From the NCBI GenBank assembly GCA_945861245.1, contig CAMAUE010000022.1:1-48632 (forward strand): DNA of 48,632 nt, written 5' to 3'. Every line of letters begins with the position of its first letter. Positions within the stretch are counted from its first letter, which is position 1. This document shows, piece after piece, positions 33,673-43,449 of the stretch. This DNA comes from Singulisphaera sp. GP187 (lineage in GTDB: Bacteria > Planctomycetota > Planctomycetia > Gemmatales > Gemmataceae). The position numbers were made by a program, and so were the translations under genes. The notes beneath the pieces were generated by a model. It did not search any database. It was not told the origin of the DNA and saw only the letters and a program-made list of their open reading frames with translations.

Positions 33673-34998
33673 ATGACTGAGCGTGATTTCGCTGTCTCCG
33701 TGGTACGCCAGCTGCAAGACGCCAGGTTTGAGGCGCTCTGGGCCGGTGGCTGCGTGCGCGATGAATTGCTCGGACTCGCGCCGAAGGATTATGACGTCGC
33801 CAGTAGCGCGCGACCGGAGCAGGTGCAGGCCCTTTTTCGCCGCACGATCGCGATTGGCGAAAGCTTTGGCGTCGTCGAGGTGCTCGGTCCGAAGGTTGCC
33901 GGCCAGCATCTGAAGGTGCAGGTCGCCACGTTCCGCAACGATGGGGCATATACCGATGGCCGTCGGCCCGATCAGGTGGTTTTCTCATCCGCACAAGAAG
34001 ACGCCCAACGTCGCGACTTTACGATCAACGGCATGTTCTTCGACCCGATCCGCGGGCATCTTCACGACTACGTCGGCGGGCGCGATGATCTGCACGCACG
34101 CATTCTTCGCGCGATCGGTGAGCCGAACCTGCGCTTTCAAGAGGATAAGCTGCGCCTGCTGCGAGCGGTGCGCATCGCCACGCGGTTTGAACTGGTGATT
34201 GAGTCCACGACCGAATCGGCGATTCTCGCGATGGCCGACCAGCTGCCGGTCGTCAGCGCAGAACGCATCGCGGAGGAGCTTCGGCAACTCGTCGTTCACC
34301 CACGCCGGGTGCGCGGGTTGAATTTGCTGATGGACCTCGGCCTCGCGCAGGCGGTGCTGCCGGAACTCGTGCCGATGAAGAGATTGCCGCAAGGTCCGCC
34401 GAATGCGCCGACGGGCGATCTGTGGGATCACGTCATGCGCGTGATGGATGGTTTGGGCGATCACCCGTCGTTTCCGCTCGCGTTTGGCACGCTGCTGCAC
34501 GACGTCGGCAAACCGGGGACGTTTGCCCGAACTGCCGATCGTTTGACGTTCTATCACCACGAACATCTCGGCTCGCGGATGGCCGACGAGATTTGCCTGC
34601 GGTTGAAACTGTCGAACACCGAGCGAACGCGCATCGTTTGGCTGGTCGAGAAACACCAGTACCTTGCCGATGCCGAGCGGATGAAGCCGAGCAAGCTGAA
34701 ACCGATGTTGATCCATCCGGGCATTCATGAGTTGCTCGTATTGCATCGCGCGGATGCGTTGGCGACGGGCAAGGATGTCGAGCACGTCGAGTTCTGCGAG
34801 CGGCTGTTGCGCGAAAGCGATCCGAGCGAACTCAACCCGGCTGTGCTGATTACGGGCAACAATCTGCTGGCGATGGGCATCGCCCAGGGGCCTCGCTACA
34901 AGCAGATACTCGATGCCGTCCGCGAAGCGCAACTTGACGGTACGCTGACGACGCATGCCGAGGCGCTGGCGTTGGCGCGGCGGATGTCCGATGTTTAG
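33673..34998 (+). CDS. cca: CCA tRNA nucleotidyltransferase / poly(A) polymerase family
   Basis: 441 residues. The class II nucleotidyltransferase active site is AGGCVRDELLGLAPKDYDVA (Asp39 and Asp41). RRDFTINGMFFDP and LRLLRAVRIATRFE mark the neck region, and LLHDVGKPGTFARTADRLTF marks an HD domain. The family adds CCA, or only some of its bases, to tRNA 3' ends; some members add poly(A). I cannot separate these by eye, so the symbol is provisional. The ATG at 33673 begins the expected N-terminus. Confidence 0.88.
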   Translation: MTERDFAVSVVRQLQDARFEALWAGGCVRDELLGLAPKDYDVASSARPEQVQALFRRTIAIGESFGVVEVLGPKVAGQHLKVQVATFRNDGAYTDGRRPDQVVFSSAQEDAQRRDFTINGMFFDPIRGHLHDYVGGRDDLHARILRAIGEPNLRFQEDKLRLLRAVRIATRFELVIESTTESAILAMADQLPVVSAERIAEELRQLVVHPRRVRGLNLLMDLGLAQAVLPELVPMKRLPQGPPNAPTGDLWDHVMRVMDGLGDHPSFPLAFGTLLHDVGKPGTFARTADRLTFYHHEHLGSRMADEICLRLKLSNTERTRIVWLVEKHQYLADAERMKPSKLKPMLIHPGIHELLVLHRADALATGKDVEHVEFCERLLRESDPSELNPAVLITGNNLLAMGIAQGPRYKQILDAVREAQLDGTLTTHAEALALARRMSDV

Positions 34999-35066
34999 CC
35001 GCTCGCCTTTGGCGAGCGCGAACAGCTGATTCGCAGTCCGCGCTCGCCAAAGGCGAGCGGCTAAAC
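34993..35066. repeat. Intergenic palindrome, family B
   Basis: GTTTAGCCGCTCGCCTTTGG pairs with CCAAAGGCGAGCGGCTAAAC. The left arm overlaps the last codons and stop of the gene at 33673. Confidence 0.92.
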
Positions 35067-35225
35067 GAACACATCCTTCCTATCTTGCCAACAAATCCGT
35101 GCAAAATTGCTATCCACAATCTGGATTGTTTCTGGTAGATTCCGCGATGAATCTTCATTCGTAGAAGGCGCACAAGCTCCGTCCCGCATGGACTCGCGGG
35201 ATCGGCCTGGCACGGAGGTCGCAGT

Positions 35226-36854
35226 TTGGCCTGCTCCTGGCGTATTCGCCACAAGCTCATGCTCGGCATGTTCTTGGTGGTCGCGATCATGGCTCTGCTC
35301 CTGGGCGGAACCGTGCACGCCATTGTTTCCTATCGCAACACCATGCGCATTTGGGACAGTAAACTCGACGAACTCGAATTCGCCTACAAACTCAAAGACG
35401 CCATTAACGCTCTGTCCGCTCCGATTTCCGACCCGTCTCGGCAGTGTGGGATATTGCTCGATCGCATCTCTCCCGTCCAAGTGGCACTTTCTGAGTTCAG
35501 GAAAAAACTGGTCGAAATTGTCGATTTGGGGCGTTTTCCGGACAACGGTCGGCGGGAAAACAGCCAGATTGAAGCGATTGAGAAGGATATGACCAAGCTC
35601 GACAAGCTACTCAGGTCGGTTGGGCCAACTGTTCGCGAAGCCGGTCATCCCGATCTTCTGGAGCCGCAAACGCCGATTGCGATTTCTATCAAAGGTCTCA
35701 ACACCGACGTAACCGATCTGATTGGCTCGATCACTGATGAACTCAGTCGCAGCGTGCAGAAGACGCGTGCCGATGCACGTAAGAGCATCATGCTGTTGCT
35801 AAGCACGGGCGGCCTGGCAGTGCTGCTCATGGCGGGACTTTTGCGGTTCTTCTATCGCTGGGTTGCTCAGCCAATTCGCGATCTCGAACTGGGCGTGAGC
35901 CGAGTGGCGCGGGGCGATTTCGAGCATCGCATTGAGATCAAGAGCGGCGACGAAATCGAGGATCTCGCGCGGGCCTACAACGAGATGACCGACAAGCTTC
36001 GGGCGATGTATCAGAATCTGGCGGAGCAGGTCAACGAACGCAGCCGACAGCTGGTGCGGTCGGAACGATTGGCTGGCGTCGGATTCTTGGCCGCCGGCGT
36101 GGCGCATGAGATCAACAATCCGCTCGCCGCCATTGCGTTTAGTAGTGAAGCATTGGAAGGCCGACTTGCGGACTTGATGCGCGTGACGCCGATGAACAAT
36201 GCGGACAAAGAAACGATCGCGAAGTACCTGAAGATGATCCAGGAGGAGGCCTTTCGTTGCAAGGAGATCACGCAGAAGCTGCTCGCCTTTAGTCGGGGTG
36301 GAGAACTCAAACGCGAGCCAAGTGACATTGTGGTCGTCGTGCAGGGCGTGCTCGATATCGTTCAGCATGTGCCGAGTTGTAAGGGAAAGCGCGTTGAGTT
36401 TCGCGCATCGGGGCCGATGTTGGCGTGGATCAATTCGCAAGAAGTGAAGCAGGTGTTTCTCAACCTCGTTATCAACGCAATGGAAAGCATGGAGGAAGGT
36501 GGCGCGCTTACGATCAGCTATACGCAAAAACCGGGAGTCGCCGAAATCGCTTTCAAAGACACCGGTTGTGGTATGACGCCCAACGTGCTGGAAAACATCT
36601 TCGAACCATTCTATACGCGCAGCCGAACCGGAAAAGGCACGGGGCTTGGGTTGTCGATCAGCCATCGCATCATCACGCAGCACGGCGGCGAAATCGAAGC
36701 GACGAGCGTCGGACCGGGCAAGGGCAGCACGTTTCTCGTGCGTCTGCCGACGGACGCGCCCGCCAACGTCGAAGGCACCGGCAAGGACGTGCAGGATCCC
36801 GTCGAAGAGTTCCTCAAGCTCAGCAACGCCAAACGCAACTCCCGCGCGGCATAA
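35226..36854 (+). CDS. Membrane sensor histidine kinase (NtrB/AtoS type)
   Basis: 542 residues. The start is TTG at 35226, 5-7 bases after GGAGGTC. Helix one is about 11-33, a sensor loop of about 145 residues follows, and helix two is about 180-203. HAMP follows (about 205-257), then HisKA with GVAHEINNPLAAIAFSSEAL (His294). The ATPase domain has the N box NLVINAMESM, DTGCGMTP and GTGLGLSIS. It autophosphorylates His294 and probably passes the phosphate to the sigma54 regulator encoded next. The sensor loop has no fold I recognise, so the signal is unknown. Confidence 0.92.
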   Translation: MACSWRIRHKLMLGMFLVVAIMALLLGGTVHAIVSYRNTMRIWDSKLDELEFAYKLKDAINALSAPISDPSRQCGILLDRISPVQVALSEFRKKLVEIVDLGRFPDNGRRENSQIEAIEKDMTKLDKLLRSVGPTVREAGHPDLLEPQTPIAISIKGLNTDVTDLIGSITDELSRSVQKTRADARKSIMLLLSTGGLAVLLMAGLLRFFYRWVAQPIRDLELGVSRVARGDFEHRIEIKSGDEIEDLARAYNEMTDKLRAMYQNLAEQVNERSRQLVRSERLAGVGFLAAGVAHEINNPLAAIAFSSEALEGRLADLMRVTPMNNADKETIAKYLKMIQEEAFRCKEITQKLLAFSRGGELKREPSDIVVVVQGVLDIVQHVPSCKGKRVEFRASGPMLAWINSQEVKQVFLNLVINAMESMEEGGALTISYTQKPGVAEIAFKDTGCGMTPNVLENIFEPFYTRSRTGKGTGLGLSISHRIITQHGGEIEATSVGPGKGSTFLVRLPTDAPANVEGTGKDVQDPVEEFLKLSNAKRNSRAA

Positions 36855-36859
36855 GTTCG

Positions 36860-36913
36860 CCGCTTGCGGCTTAGCGCTCGCACGGCGCCACGCGAGCGCT
36901 AAGCCGCAAGCGG
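36860..36913. repeat. Intergenic palindrome, family A
   Basis: A perfect stem CCGCTTGCGGCTTAGCGCTC with complement. It lies between the sensor kinase and its likely response regulator. Confidence 0.93.
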
Positions 36914-37065
36914 AACACACATCAAGGCCGAACTGCTCTTGTAATTCTTTCCAAGGTATCGTATCTGGGGATGAAGCAAATAATGAAGGCCACAATCGTG
37001 CCACAAATAGTAATCTAGGCCGGGACCATGGATGGGAACCCGACGGCTGGCAAAGGAGGACGGGC

Positions 37066-38490
37066 TTGGCATCGCATCAACCACTTCGCATTCTGTTCGC
37101 GGACGATGAAAAATCACTCCAGGAAGTCATGCGTACCGAGCTGCCTCGCCTGGGGCATCAGGTTACCGTTTGCCCCGACGGTAAAGCCGCTGTGAAGGCT
37201 CTGGAAAAGAACACGTTTGACGCGGCTATTCTTGATCTGCGCATGCCGGGGCTTACGGGCATTGAAGTGCTCGAACAGATAAAGCAGGTCTCGCCGGATA
37301 CCGAAGTCATCATCATGACCGGGCATGCCAGCGTTGACACCGCCATGGACGCGGTTCGGCTTGGCGCGTTTGACTACATCACCAAGCCTTGCAAGATGGC
37401 CCAGATTGAAACCATCTTGCGAAAGGCTGTCGAGAAACGCGAACTCAAGCACAAGACGCTCGCCTTGCAAACGCGCGTGCAAGCAGCCGAGGGCGAGAGC
37501 ATCATGGTTGGGCGCTCGTCGCCGATGGCGGGTGTGCAGAAAATCATCGGCACCATCGCGCCGACCGATTCCACGATCATGATCCTGGGGGAGACAGGGA
37601 CGGGCAAAGAACTCGCCGCTCGCACGATCTTTCAGCAGAGCAAGCGTGTGGACGAAGTTTTCGTGCCTGTCAACTGCGGCGCCTTGGCGGAGAATCTCGT
37701 CGAGAGCGAACTATTCGGCCATCGTAAAGGCGCGTTCACCGGCGCCGACCGCGATCATAAGGGACTGTTTGAAGTTGCCAACGGCGGGACGTTGTTTCTT
37801 GACGAAGTCGGCGAACTAAACAAGGGCATTCAAGTCAAGCTGCTTCGTTTTCTGGAATCGGGCGAAATCCGCAGGCTAGGCGACACCGAACCGTTCCGCG
37901 TGGACGTGCGCGTTATCTGTGCGACGAACCGCGATCTGCGTGACATGATCAAGGAAGACCTGTTCCGCGAAGATCTGTACTTCCGCTTGAATACCTTTGA
38001 AATCCGCTTGCCGGCTTTGCGCGAACGCCGACAGGACCTTCCCGAACTCGCCAGGCACCTGCTGGCGCGGTCGGCGCGTCGGCCCATCGAACAGGTTGCG
38101 AACCTGCTGACGCCCGAGGCGATCGATGCACTTCTGGAGTACCATTGGCCGGGCAACGTGCGAGAATTGGCGAATGTCATGGAGCGTGCCTACATCCTGG
38201 CGGGCGGCGGTTCGATTACGCCGGAGCATCTGCCTTACCATCTCACGCAGCATCAGGAACCGGATACCTTGAGGTTCCCGACGGGACGGACAATACCCGA
38301 TGCGCCATTGCAACCGAGGACGTTGAAGGAAGTCGAGAAGGAGCATATCCTGCGCGTGCTCGACAAACATCAGGGCAACAAGGTGACCGCCGCTGCGGAG
38401 TTGGGCATCGTTCTCAAGACGCTGTACAACAAAATTAATCAGTGGATGGAAGAAGAGCAGCAACGCATGCCGCAACGCCACGCGGGGTGA
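37066..38490 (+). CDS. Sigma54-dependent response regulator (NtrC family)
   Basis: 474 residues. I choose TTG at 37066 because AAAGGAGGA ends 5 bases before it and the receiver domain begins right after (LRILFADDEKSLQEVMRTEL). The receiver has Asp57 (AILDLRMPG) and ITKPC. The AAA+ domain has Walker A GETGTGKE (Lys181), GAFTGA, the sigma54-contact loop, and LFLDEVGEL. A Fis-type helix-turn-helix ends it (GNKVTAAAELGIVLKTLYNK). After phosphorylation it should open sigma54 promoters. Its partner is most likely the sensor kinase just upstream. The frame can be extended to 36646 but only over other sequence. Confidence 0.93.
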   Translation: MASHQPLRILFADDEKSLQEVMRTELPRLGHQVTVCPDGKAAVKALEKNTFDAAILDLRMPGLTGIEVLEQIKQVSPDTEVIIMTGHASVDTAMDAVRLGAFDYITKPCKMAQIETILRKAVEKRELKHKTLALQTRVQAAEGESIMVGRSSPMAGVQKIIGTIAPTDSTIMILGETGTGKELAARTIFQQSKRVDEVFVPVNCGALAENLVESELFGHRKGAFTGADRDHKGLFEVANGGTLFLDEVGELNKGIQVKLLRFLESGEIRRLGDTEPFRVDVRVICATNRDLRDMIKEDLFREDLYFRLNTFEIRLPALRERRQDLPELARHLLARSARRPIEQVANLLTPEAIDALLEYHWPGNVRELANVMERAYILAGGGSITPEHLPYHLTQHQEPDTLRFPTGRTIPDAPLQPRTLKEVEKEHILRVLDKHQGNKVTAAAELGIVLKTLYNKINQWMEEEQQRMPQRHAG

Positions 38491-38506
38491 TTGCATTGGC
38501 TTTTCA

Positions 38507-38570
38507 GTATTCCGCTTGCGGCTTAGCGCTCGGATGATCCGACGAGAGCGCTAAGCCGCAAGCGGAATAC
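38507..38570. repeat. Intergenic palindrome, family A
   Basis: GTATTCCGCTTGCGGCTTAG to its complement; the flanking GTATT and AATAC also pair. It is placed at the convergent ends of the regulator and the FHA gene. Confidence 0.93.
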
Positions 38571-38592
38571 AGTAATGCCGACTAATTTCGTG

Positions 38593-39036
38593 TCACTCGC
38601 CATTCGCCGGCAACACGTCGGCAATTTGCCGAAGGATAGCATGGCGAATCGGCTCTTTTCGCGTGGATTTCACGCCGGCGATAGATTCGACGAGCAACTC
38701 GACCGTGCCGATCCGAATGTGGTCGCCCGTGCTGAGTGTCGCTTCCACGATGAACTTATCGTTCAGGAAGATACCGTTCAGGCTTTTCAAATCGCGGATT
38801 GTCCAATTCCCGTTAACATAGTCAAACTCGCAATGGCGTCGGCTGACTTCTGGAAACCCCAGGCACAGGTCGCAGTCCGAGCGCCGGCCGACGATCACGC
38901 ATGGCCTCGTGATTTCCACATGCACGCGGTTCTCGACGATGTATAATCCCAAGGGAAGGAATTTGTCAGGCGGCGCAAAATGCGGCCCTGGTAAACCATG
39001 ACGCGCATGGCCAATCGAACGGAATTGTTCGGACAT
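38593..39036 (-). CDS. FHA domain-containing protein
   Basis: 147 residues. The FHA core is PCVIVGRRSDCDLCLGFPEV SRRHCEF-like, with the GRRSDCDL loop, SRRH and RDLKSLNGIFLND in normal order, so phosphothreonine binding is likely. The remainder is short. A start at 39036 has GGGGGA upstream, better than the ATG at 39087. It could read marks made by the kinases encoded in this window (inference). Confidence 0.85.
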   Translation of the reverse strand: MSEQFRSIGHARHGLPGPHFAPPDKFLPLGLYIVENRVHVEITRPCVIVGRRSDCDLCLGFPEVSRRHCEFDYVNGNWTIRDLKSLNGIFLNDKFIVEATLSTGDHIRIGTVELLVESIAGVKSTRKEPIRHAILRQIADVLPANGE

Positions 39037-39180
39037 AAGCAGTCCCCCGAAAGCGAGCGAGATTCCGACCCCCATCGGAATCGCCAAGCCCTATAGCAAA
39101 ACCTAAGATTTACGCAAGCGGATTTTGTTGATAATTCGCACGGCCAGACTCGGACGATCGGACCCCTTTGTCGAAACACC

Positions 39181-40410
39181 ATGCAGGCATCATACCATCA
39201 CTATTGCGTATCCCTGCTTCTTGGCGTGCTCCTATGCGCCGGTGTTCGCGCGGACGAAGCGGTCGAGCATTCTGGCGTTCGCCATCGTGGCACACTCAAG
39301 CGTGAAGCCGGCGGCTGGGCATTTCGCGATCAAGACGATGGCCGCGTGCCGATGTCACGCATCGCCTACATCCGCTTCGCCGATGGTATCCCGCTAACAC
39401 CCAGCCAACTGCCGGCGCACTCTTTGCTTCTGGCGGACGAACAACGTGTAACGGGCAAACTGATCGCCGTGAGCGAGAATAAGATCATATTCGCGCCATC
39501 GTGGGGCGGCGCGATCACGCTCGATCGCGACAAGGTCATCGGCCTCGTGCAAGCCGATAGTTCCCTCGTCGTGGCCCGCGAGGATTTTGCGACGCCATCG
39601 AAAGCGTGCACATTGCTCGGTTCGCCGACGACCGAGAGCAATGCGTTGCGATTCGATGCGCCGGTGCAAGTCATGTTGCGAAGCTGGAAGCCGGGAGTGC
39701 GCGATGGCACGGTGCGAATGCTCGTACGATCCGATGGCGAATCTCCTAAGCTACCCTGGCGATACGACATCATTGGAATCGACGCGAAGCCGAGCGTCGT
39801 GCTCGATGCCAACGGCTGGCGTGCAATCAACGTCAAAACCGCGTATCCCGCTGCGCAAATCACCGACAAGCATCGGCTTCTCGCGCTCGAGCTTCGCGAT
39901 CAACGGCTGCGCATCTATTTGGATGACATGTGCCTTGGGGAGACTGCCATCGCACCAGACGATGCGATCACCGGGATTCTCGTAAGCACGGACGCGGATG
40001 GCACCAAGATGAAACCCGGCAAGTTCTGGCTCCGCGAGCTGCACGCTGTCCGGCGAGTTCCGTTCGTGACGAATCCAGCAAATGATCTGGATCGCGACAT
40101 CATGCAACTCGAACACGGCGAGCAGATTTTTGGCCGTGTGATCGCGGTCGACGCCAGCTTGGTGCAGTTCGGAAAGCGAAACTTCGCGTGGCCAGGCATT
40201 CGCGGCATCTTTTTTGCAGCCAAGAATAAGTCGCTCGTGCTCGACACCGCCGAGGTATCGTTTCGACCCGCTCCCGGTTTTCCAGTGGACACGCTCCGGT
40301 GTGAATTGATACGCTGGGAGGATGGCCGATTACTCGTTTGCCATGACCTGTTCGGAATAATAAGCCTCACGCGCGGCCAGTTACGCCGCATTCGCTTAAC
40401 GGCGAAATAA
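39181..40410 (+). CDS. Secreted hypothetical protein, beta-rich
   Basis: 409 residues with a signal peptide (YHHYCVSLLLGVLLCAGVRA). The rest alternates short beta-type segments; ALELRDQRLRIYLDDMCLGE resembles a concanavalin-like lectin/glucanase sandwich strand pair. SH3-like pieces such as RGTLKREAGGWAFRDQDDGR occur near both ends. I do not recognise a named family. Confidence 0.7.
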   Translation: MQASYHHYCVSLLLGVLLCAGVRADEAVEHSGVRHRGTLKREAGGWAFRDQDDGRVPMSRIAYIRFADGIPLTPSQLPAHSLLLADEQRVTGKLIAVSENKIIFAPSWGGAITLDRDKVIGLVQADSSLVVAREDFATPSKACTLLGSPTTESNALRFDAPVQVMLRSWKPGVRDGTVRMLVRSDGESPKLPWRYDIIGIDAKPSVVLDANGWRAINVKTAYPAAQITDKHRLLALELRDQRLRIYLDDMCLGETAIAPDDAITGILVSTDADGTKMKPGKFWLRELHAVRRVPFVTNPANDLDRDIMQLEHGEQIFGRVIAVDASLVQFGKRNFAWPGIRGIFFAAKNKSLVLDTAEVSFRPAPGFPVDTLRCELIRWEDGRLLVCHDLFGIISLTRGQLRRIRLTAK

Positions 40411-40488
40411 TTGCCAGCAGTGGCGAAGCAAGAGTCAGGAATAGGTTTCGCGTGCGGCTACGTAGGAAAAAGAAAATAACAACCTGCC

Positions 40489-40556
40489 GATTCCGCCGCT
40501 TGCGGCTTAGCGCTCGCAAGGCGCCTAGCGAGCGCTAAGCCGCAAGCGGCGGAATC
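40489..40556. repeat. Intergenic palindrome, family A (extended arms)
   Basis: GATTCCGCCGCTTGCGGCTT pairs with its complement, so this copy has eight extra paired bases beyond the family core. Confidence 0.93.
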
Positions 40557-40626
40557 GAAATCGGGAAGTTATTATTTGGCTGATCTTTACTGGCAACTAT
40601 CAACTAACAACTAATTAGGAGAAGCC

Positions 40627-41751
40627 ATGTCTTTATCTCGCAAATGGATGTTTGCCATCGCGCCTGCCATCGGAGCCGGTTTGTTAATTGCGATTGATGC
40701 CGCATTTGGGCAGCAACCGGTTGGCGCGAAGGCGGACGAGACGCAGGTGCTCGTTAGCAAGGCCATCGACTTCCTCAAGACGGCGCAAGGCAAAGACGGC
40801 GCGTTTTCGGCGAAATTCGCCGGCCCGGGCATAACGGCGATCGTCGTCGCCGGCCTGGTGCGCAATGGCGTCAGCCCGGAAGAACCGGTCGTCGCCAACG
40901 CCCTCAAGTTCCTCGAAGGGAAGGCCCAGAAGGACGGCGGCATTTATGACAAGGCCCTCGCCAACTACACGACATCGGTCGCGATCATGGCCTTCAAGGA
41001 TGCCAATATCAAGGGACGCTATGATGCCGTCATCAAGAGTGCGGGCGAGTTCATCAAGAAGATTCAGAATGACGAGGAAGAGACGCACCTGAACTACGGC
41101 GGGTTCGGGTACGACAAAAAAAGTCGGCCTGACATGTCGAACACCGGTTTTTCGGTCGAAGCGCTGCTCGCTGCCGGTCTCAGCAAGGACGACCCGGCTG
41201 TGCAGCGGGCGTTGAAGTTCATCAGCCGTTGTCAGAACCTGCCGGGTGAGACGAACGATCAGCCGTTCGCGAAAAAGACGACCGACGACGACAAAGGCGG
41301 CCTCGTCTACAACCCAACGCCCGGCGAGAAGAACCCACACACCACGGCGACGGGCGGGTTGCGTTCCGTCGGCGGCATGACCTATAGCGGCCTGAAGAGC
41401 TTCTTGTACGCCGGCGTGAAGAAGGACGACCCGCGCGTAAAGGCTGCCGTTACCTGGGTGCGCAACCATTATACGCTCGACGAGAATCCCGGCATGGGCA
41501 AGGCAGGATTGTACTACTACTATCACACCTTCGCCAAGGCAATGGACGCGCTCGGCGATGATATCTTCGTCGATGGCAAGGGCGCCAAGCACGACTGGCG
41601 CCGCGAGTTGTTCAACGCACTACAGAAGCAACAACTTGCCAACGGCAGCTGGCGCAACATGGGGGAACGCACCTTCGGCGAAGATAACGCCGAGCTAGCC
41701 ACCGGCTTCGCGCTGCTGAGCCTGAGCTATACGAAGTCGCCGAAGCGATAG
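40627..41751 (+). CDS. Secreted prenyltransferase/squalene-cyclase-repeat protein
   Basis: 374 residues. The start ATG at 40627 has AGGAGA upstream. A signal peptide (about 1-29) is followed by toroid-forming repeats such as GAFSAKFAGPGITAIVVAGL, VVANALKFLEGKAQKDGGIY and NTGFSVEALLAAGL. These match the alpha/alpha barrel of prenyltransferase and terpene-cyclase repeats. The DxDD cyclase motif is not seen, so catalysis is uncertain; planctomycetes have many exported members of unknown role. Confidence 0.8.
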   Translation: MSLSRKWMFAIAPAIGAGLLIAIDAAFGQQPVGAKADETQVLVSKAIDFLKTAQGKDGAFSAKFAGPGITAIVVAGLVRNGVSPEEPVVANALKFLEGKAQKDGGIYDKALANYTTSVAIMAFKDANIKGRYDAVIKSAGEFIKKIQNDEEETHLNYGGFGYDKKSRPDMSNTGFSVEALLAAGLSKDDPAVQRALKFISRCQNLPGETNDQPFAKKTTDDDKGGLVYNPTPGEKNPHTTATGGLRSVGGMTYSGLKSFLYAGVKKDDPRVKAAVTWVRNHYTLDENPGMGKAGLYYYYHTFAKAMDALGDDIFVDGKGAKHDWRRELFNALQKQQLANGSWRNMGERTFGEDNAELATGFALLSLSYTKSPKR

Positions 41752-41760
41752 ATGGGGTAT

Positions 41761-41822
41761 TCCGCTTGCGGCTTAGCGCTCGCTTGCGTCTACTTGAACT
41801 TGAGCGCTAAGCCGCAAGCGGA
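41761..41822. repeat. Intergenic palindrome, family A
   Basis: TCCGCTTGCGGCTTAGCGCT and its complement with a longer loop (about 22 bases). It lies at convergent gene ends. Confidence 0.92.
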
Positions 41823-41830
41823 AATCGGAC

Positions 41831-43201
41831 CTACGCCGCCAGTCGCGTTTCAGGCGACGCGGCGTTTTCTGCTATTTGCCGTCGCCCAGACCCACGCGCC
41901 AACGTGATCGCGGCGAGCGTGAAGAAGATCAGCCCGACATAGGTCGTCAGCCCAAGTTGCCGACAGGTACGAAATATTTCGTAGTCGTGCATATGCGCAA
42001 TGACATGCACCAGGTTGTTAAGCACCAGCAGTCCGATCCACAGACGTCCAACTCCCAGCGTGGTGTGGTGTTCCCAACGCAAGGCCATCAATGCCATAAT
42101 CGTTGGCAAGAGCCAGGAAAAGTAAGAGAGATGACACACGGGTGAGAGCCACATCATTAGCATGCACAACATGCCCAGGAATAGCACCTCGCCAACGGGG
42201 CGTTCCTTTTTCCGCCAGCCGGCACACAAACATGCGATCAACGCCAACGCTCCGCTGAGACCCCAGTGGGCGAGGCGGACTTCGCTGGATGGCTGATCCG
42301 GTTTCGTAGCCGAACCCAGGTGGATCGCGTTGTGCATCATCGCCATGAACGATTGCGTATCGGTTGCCGTGATCGCGGTCAGCGTTGCTTTGCGGGCCTC
42401 GTTCTTGCCCTTGCCCACGCCGGGCATCAGGACCAGTTCAGCGAATTCTTGATAGTACGCGACGGTCTTCGTTGGCCCGAATACCGCGCTGGGGATCAAC
42501 CCAAGTCCGAGAATCAGCCCGGCTGCGAATCCGCCTGCGCAACGCCAATCACGCCGCCAAAGCGGATAGATCACGAGAAACGCGGGAAAGACCTTAAAGC
42601 AGACCGGCCCCGCCATCCACAGCCCCGCCAGCCAACTGCGACCACGCAGCACGGCGGCGGCGGTTGCGCATAACATCGCCAGGATGATGACGTTCGTCTG
42701 CGCATGGCTTAGCGAACTGCCAATCGCGAGCAAGCAGCCATAGATTGGAATCAAACGCAGAGCCCACCAACGCCGGCATCCGACTGGTTGGTCGCGCACG
42801 TTCGGATCATCGGAAGTTTCCTCAAACGCTTTGGCGAGATGATGCACCCCCCACGCCAGGATGAACAGGTTCAGCACATACCAAATCGCCACGGCGATCG
42901 GATACGGAATCATCCAGCTACGATCATGCCCCGGCGGCGATTCGGCCAAGGGCGTCATCAGAATCGCGAACAACGGCGGGTAGACGTAATACCAGCCGTT
43001 ACCCTCGTCGGACACCTGATAAATATCCTCTCCCGCCCGGACCGCCCAACCGGCGCGCATGAAGACGGTGAGGTCGGACATGCGCCGATCGACGAAGGCC
43101 GAGCGAATTTCAACAAGCACGCCGAACACGAAAAGTAGGCCAAGCATCGACCAAAGGTGCCAGCGTTCCCAACGTCCGAGTGAAGCAGTCGCGAAATTCA
43201 T
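41831..43201 (-). CDS. DUF2029/GT87-type membrane glycosyltransferase
   Basis: 456 residues from the ATG at 43201 (others at 43219 and 43234). About ten hydrophobic helices are visible. The segment near the N-terminus, RRMSDLTVFMRAGWAVRAGE and YYVYPPLFAILMTPL, matches the DUF2029/GT87 polyprenol-phosphate mannosyltransferase group, in which an Asp after the first helix is catalytic. It probably moves a sugar from a polyprenol carrier to an acceptor outside the membrane. The identity of the acceptor is unknown. Confidence 0.8.
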   Translation of the reverse strand: MNFATASLGRWERWHLWSMLGLLFVFGVLVEIRSAFVDRRMSDLTVFMRAGWAVRAGEDIYQVSDEGNGWYYVYPPLFAILMTPLAESPPGHDRSWMIPYPIAVAIWYVLNLFILAWGVHHLAKAFEETSDDPNVRDQPVGCRRWWALRLIPIYGCLLAIGSSLSHAQTNVIILAMLCATAAAVLRGRSWLAGLWMAGPVCFKVFPAFLVIYPLWRRDWRCAGGFAAGLILGLGLIPSAVFGPTKTVAYYQEFAELVLMPGVGKGKNEARKATLTAITATDTQSFMAMMHNAIHLGSATKPDQPSSEVRLAHWGLSGALALIACLCAGWRKKERPVGEVLFLGMLCMLMMWLSPVCHLSYFSWLLPTIMALMALRWEHHTTLGVGRLWIGLLVLNNLVHVIAHMHDYEIFRTCRQLGLTTYVGLIFFTLAAITLARGSGRRQIAENAASPETRLAA

Positions 43202-43307
43202 CCGTGAACTCCGAAGCATCCCAAAGGTAAACAATCACGCGTTATTGCGGAGTCATATAACACCATCGCAAGCGAGATTCTACGCCAATTGTAACTTGAC
43301 CGAAGAT

Positions 43308-43422
43308 CTAACCACAGAGGCACCGAGAAATACGACCGATAATACAAGAGCCTTGCGTTGGCAGGGATGATGCAGTTTGTCTATGCTACTTATCGCATTT
43401 TTCTCTGTGCCTCTGTGGTTAG
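43308..43422. repeat. Intergenic palindrome (CTAACCACAGAGGCACCGAG)
   Basis: The left arm ctaaccacagaggcac at 43308 pairs with gtgcctctgtggttag ending at 43422. The loop is about 70 bases. It lies in the gap between the GT87 gene (minus) and the UPF0173 gene (plus). Confidence 0.85.
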
Positions 43423-43449
43423 GTTTGCATTTGCTTGAAGGGTGTCTTG

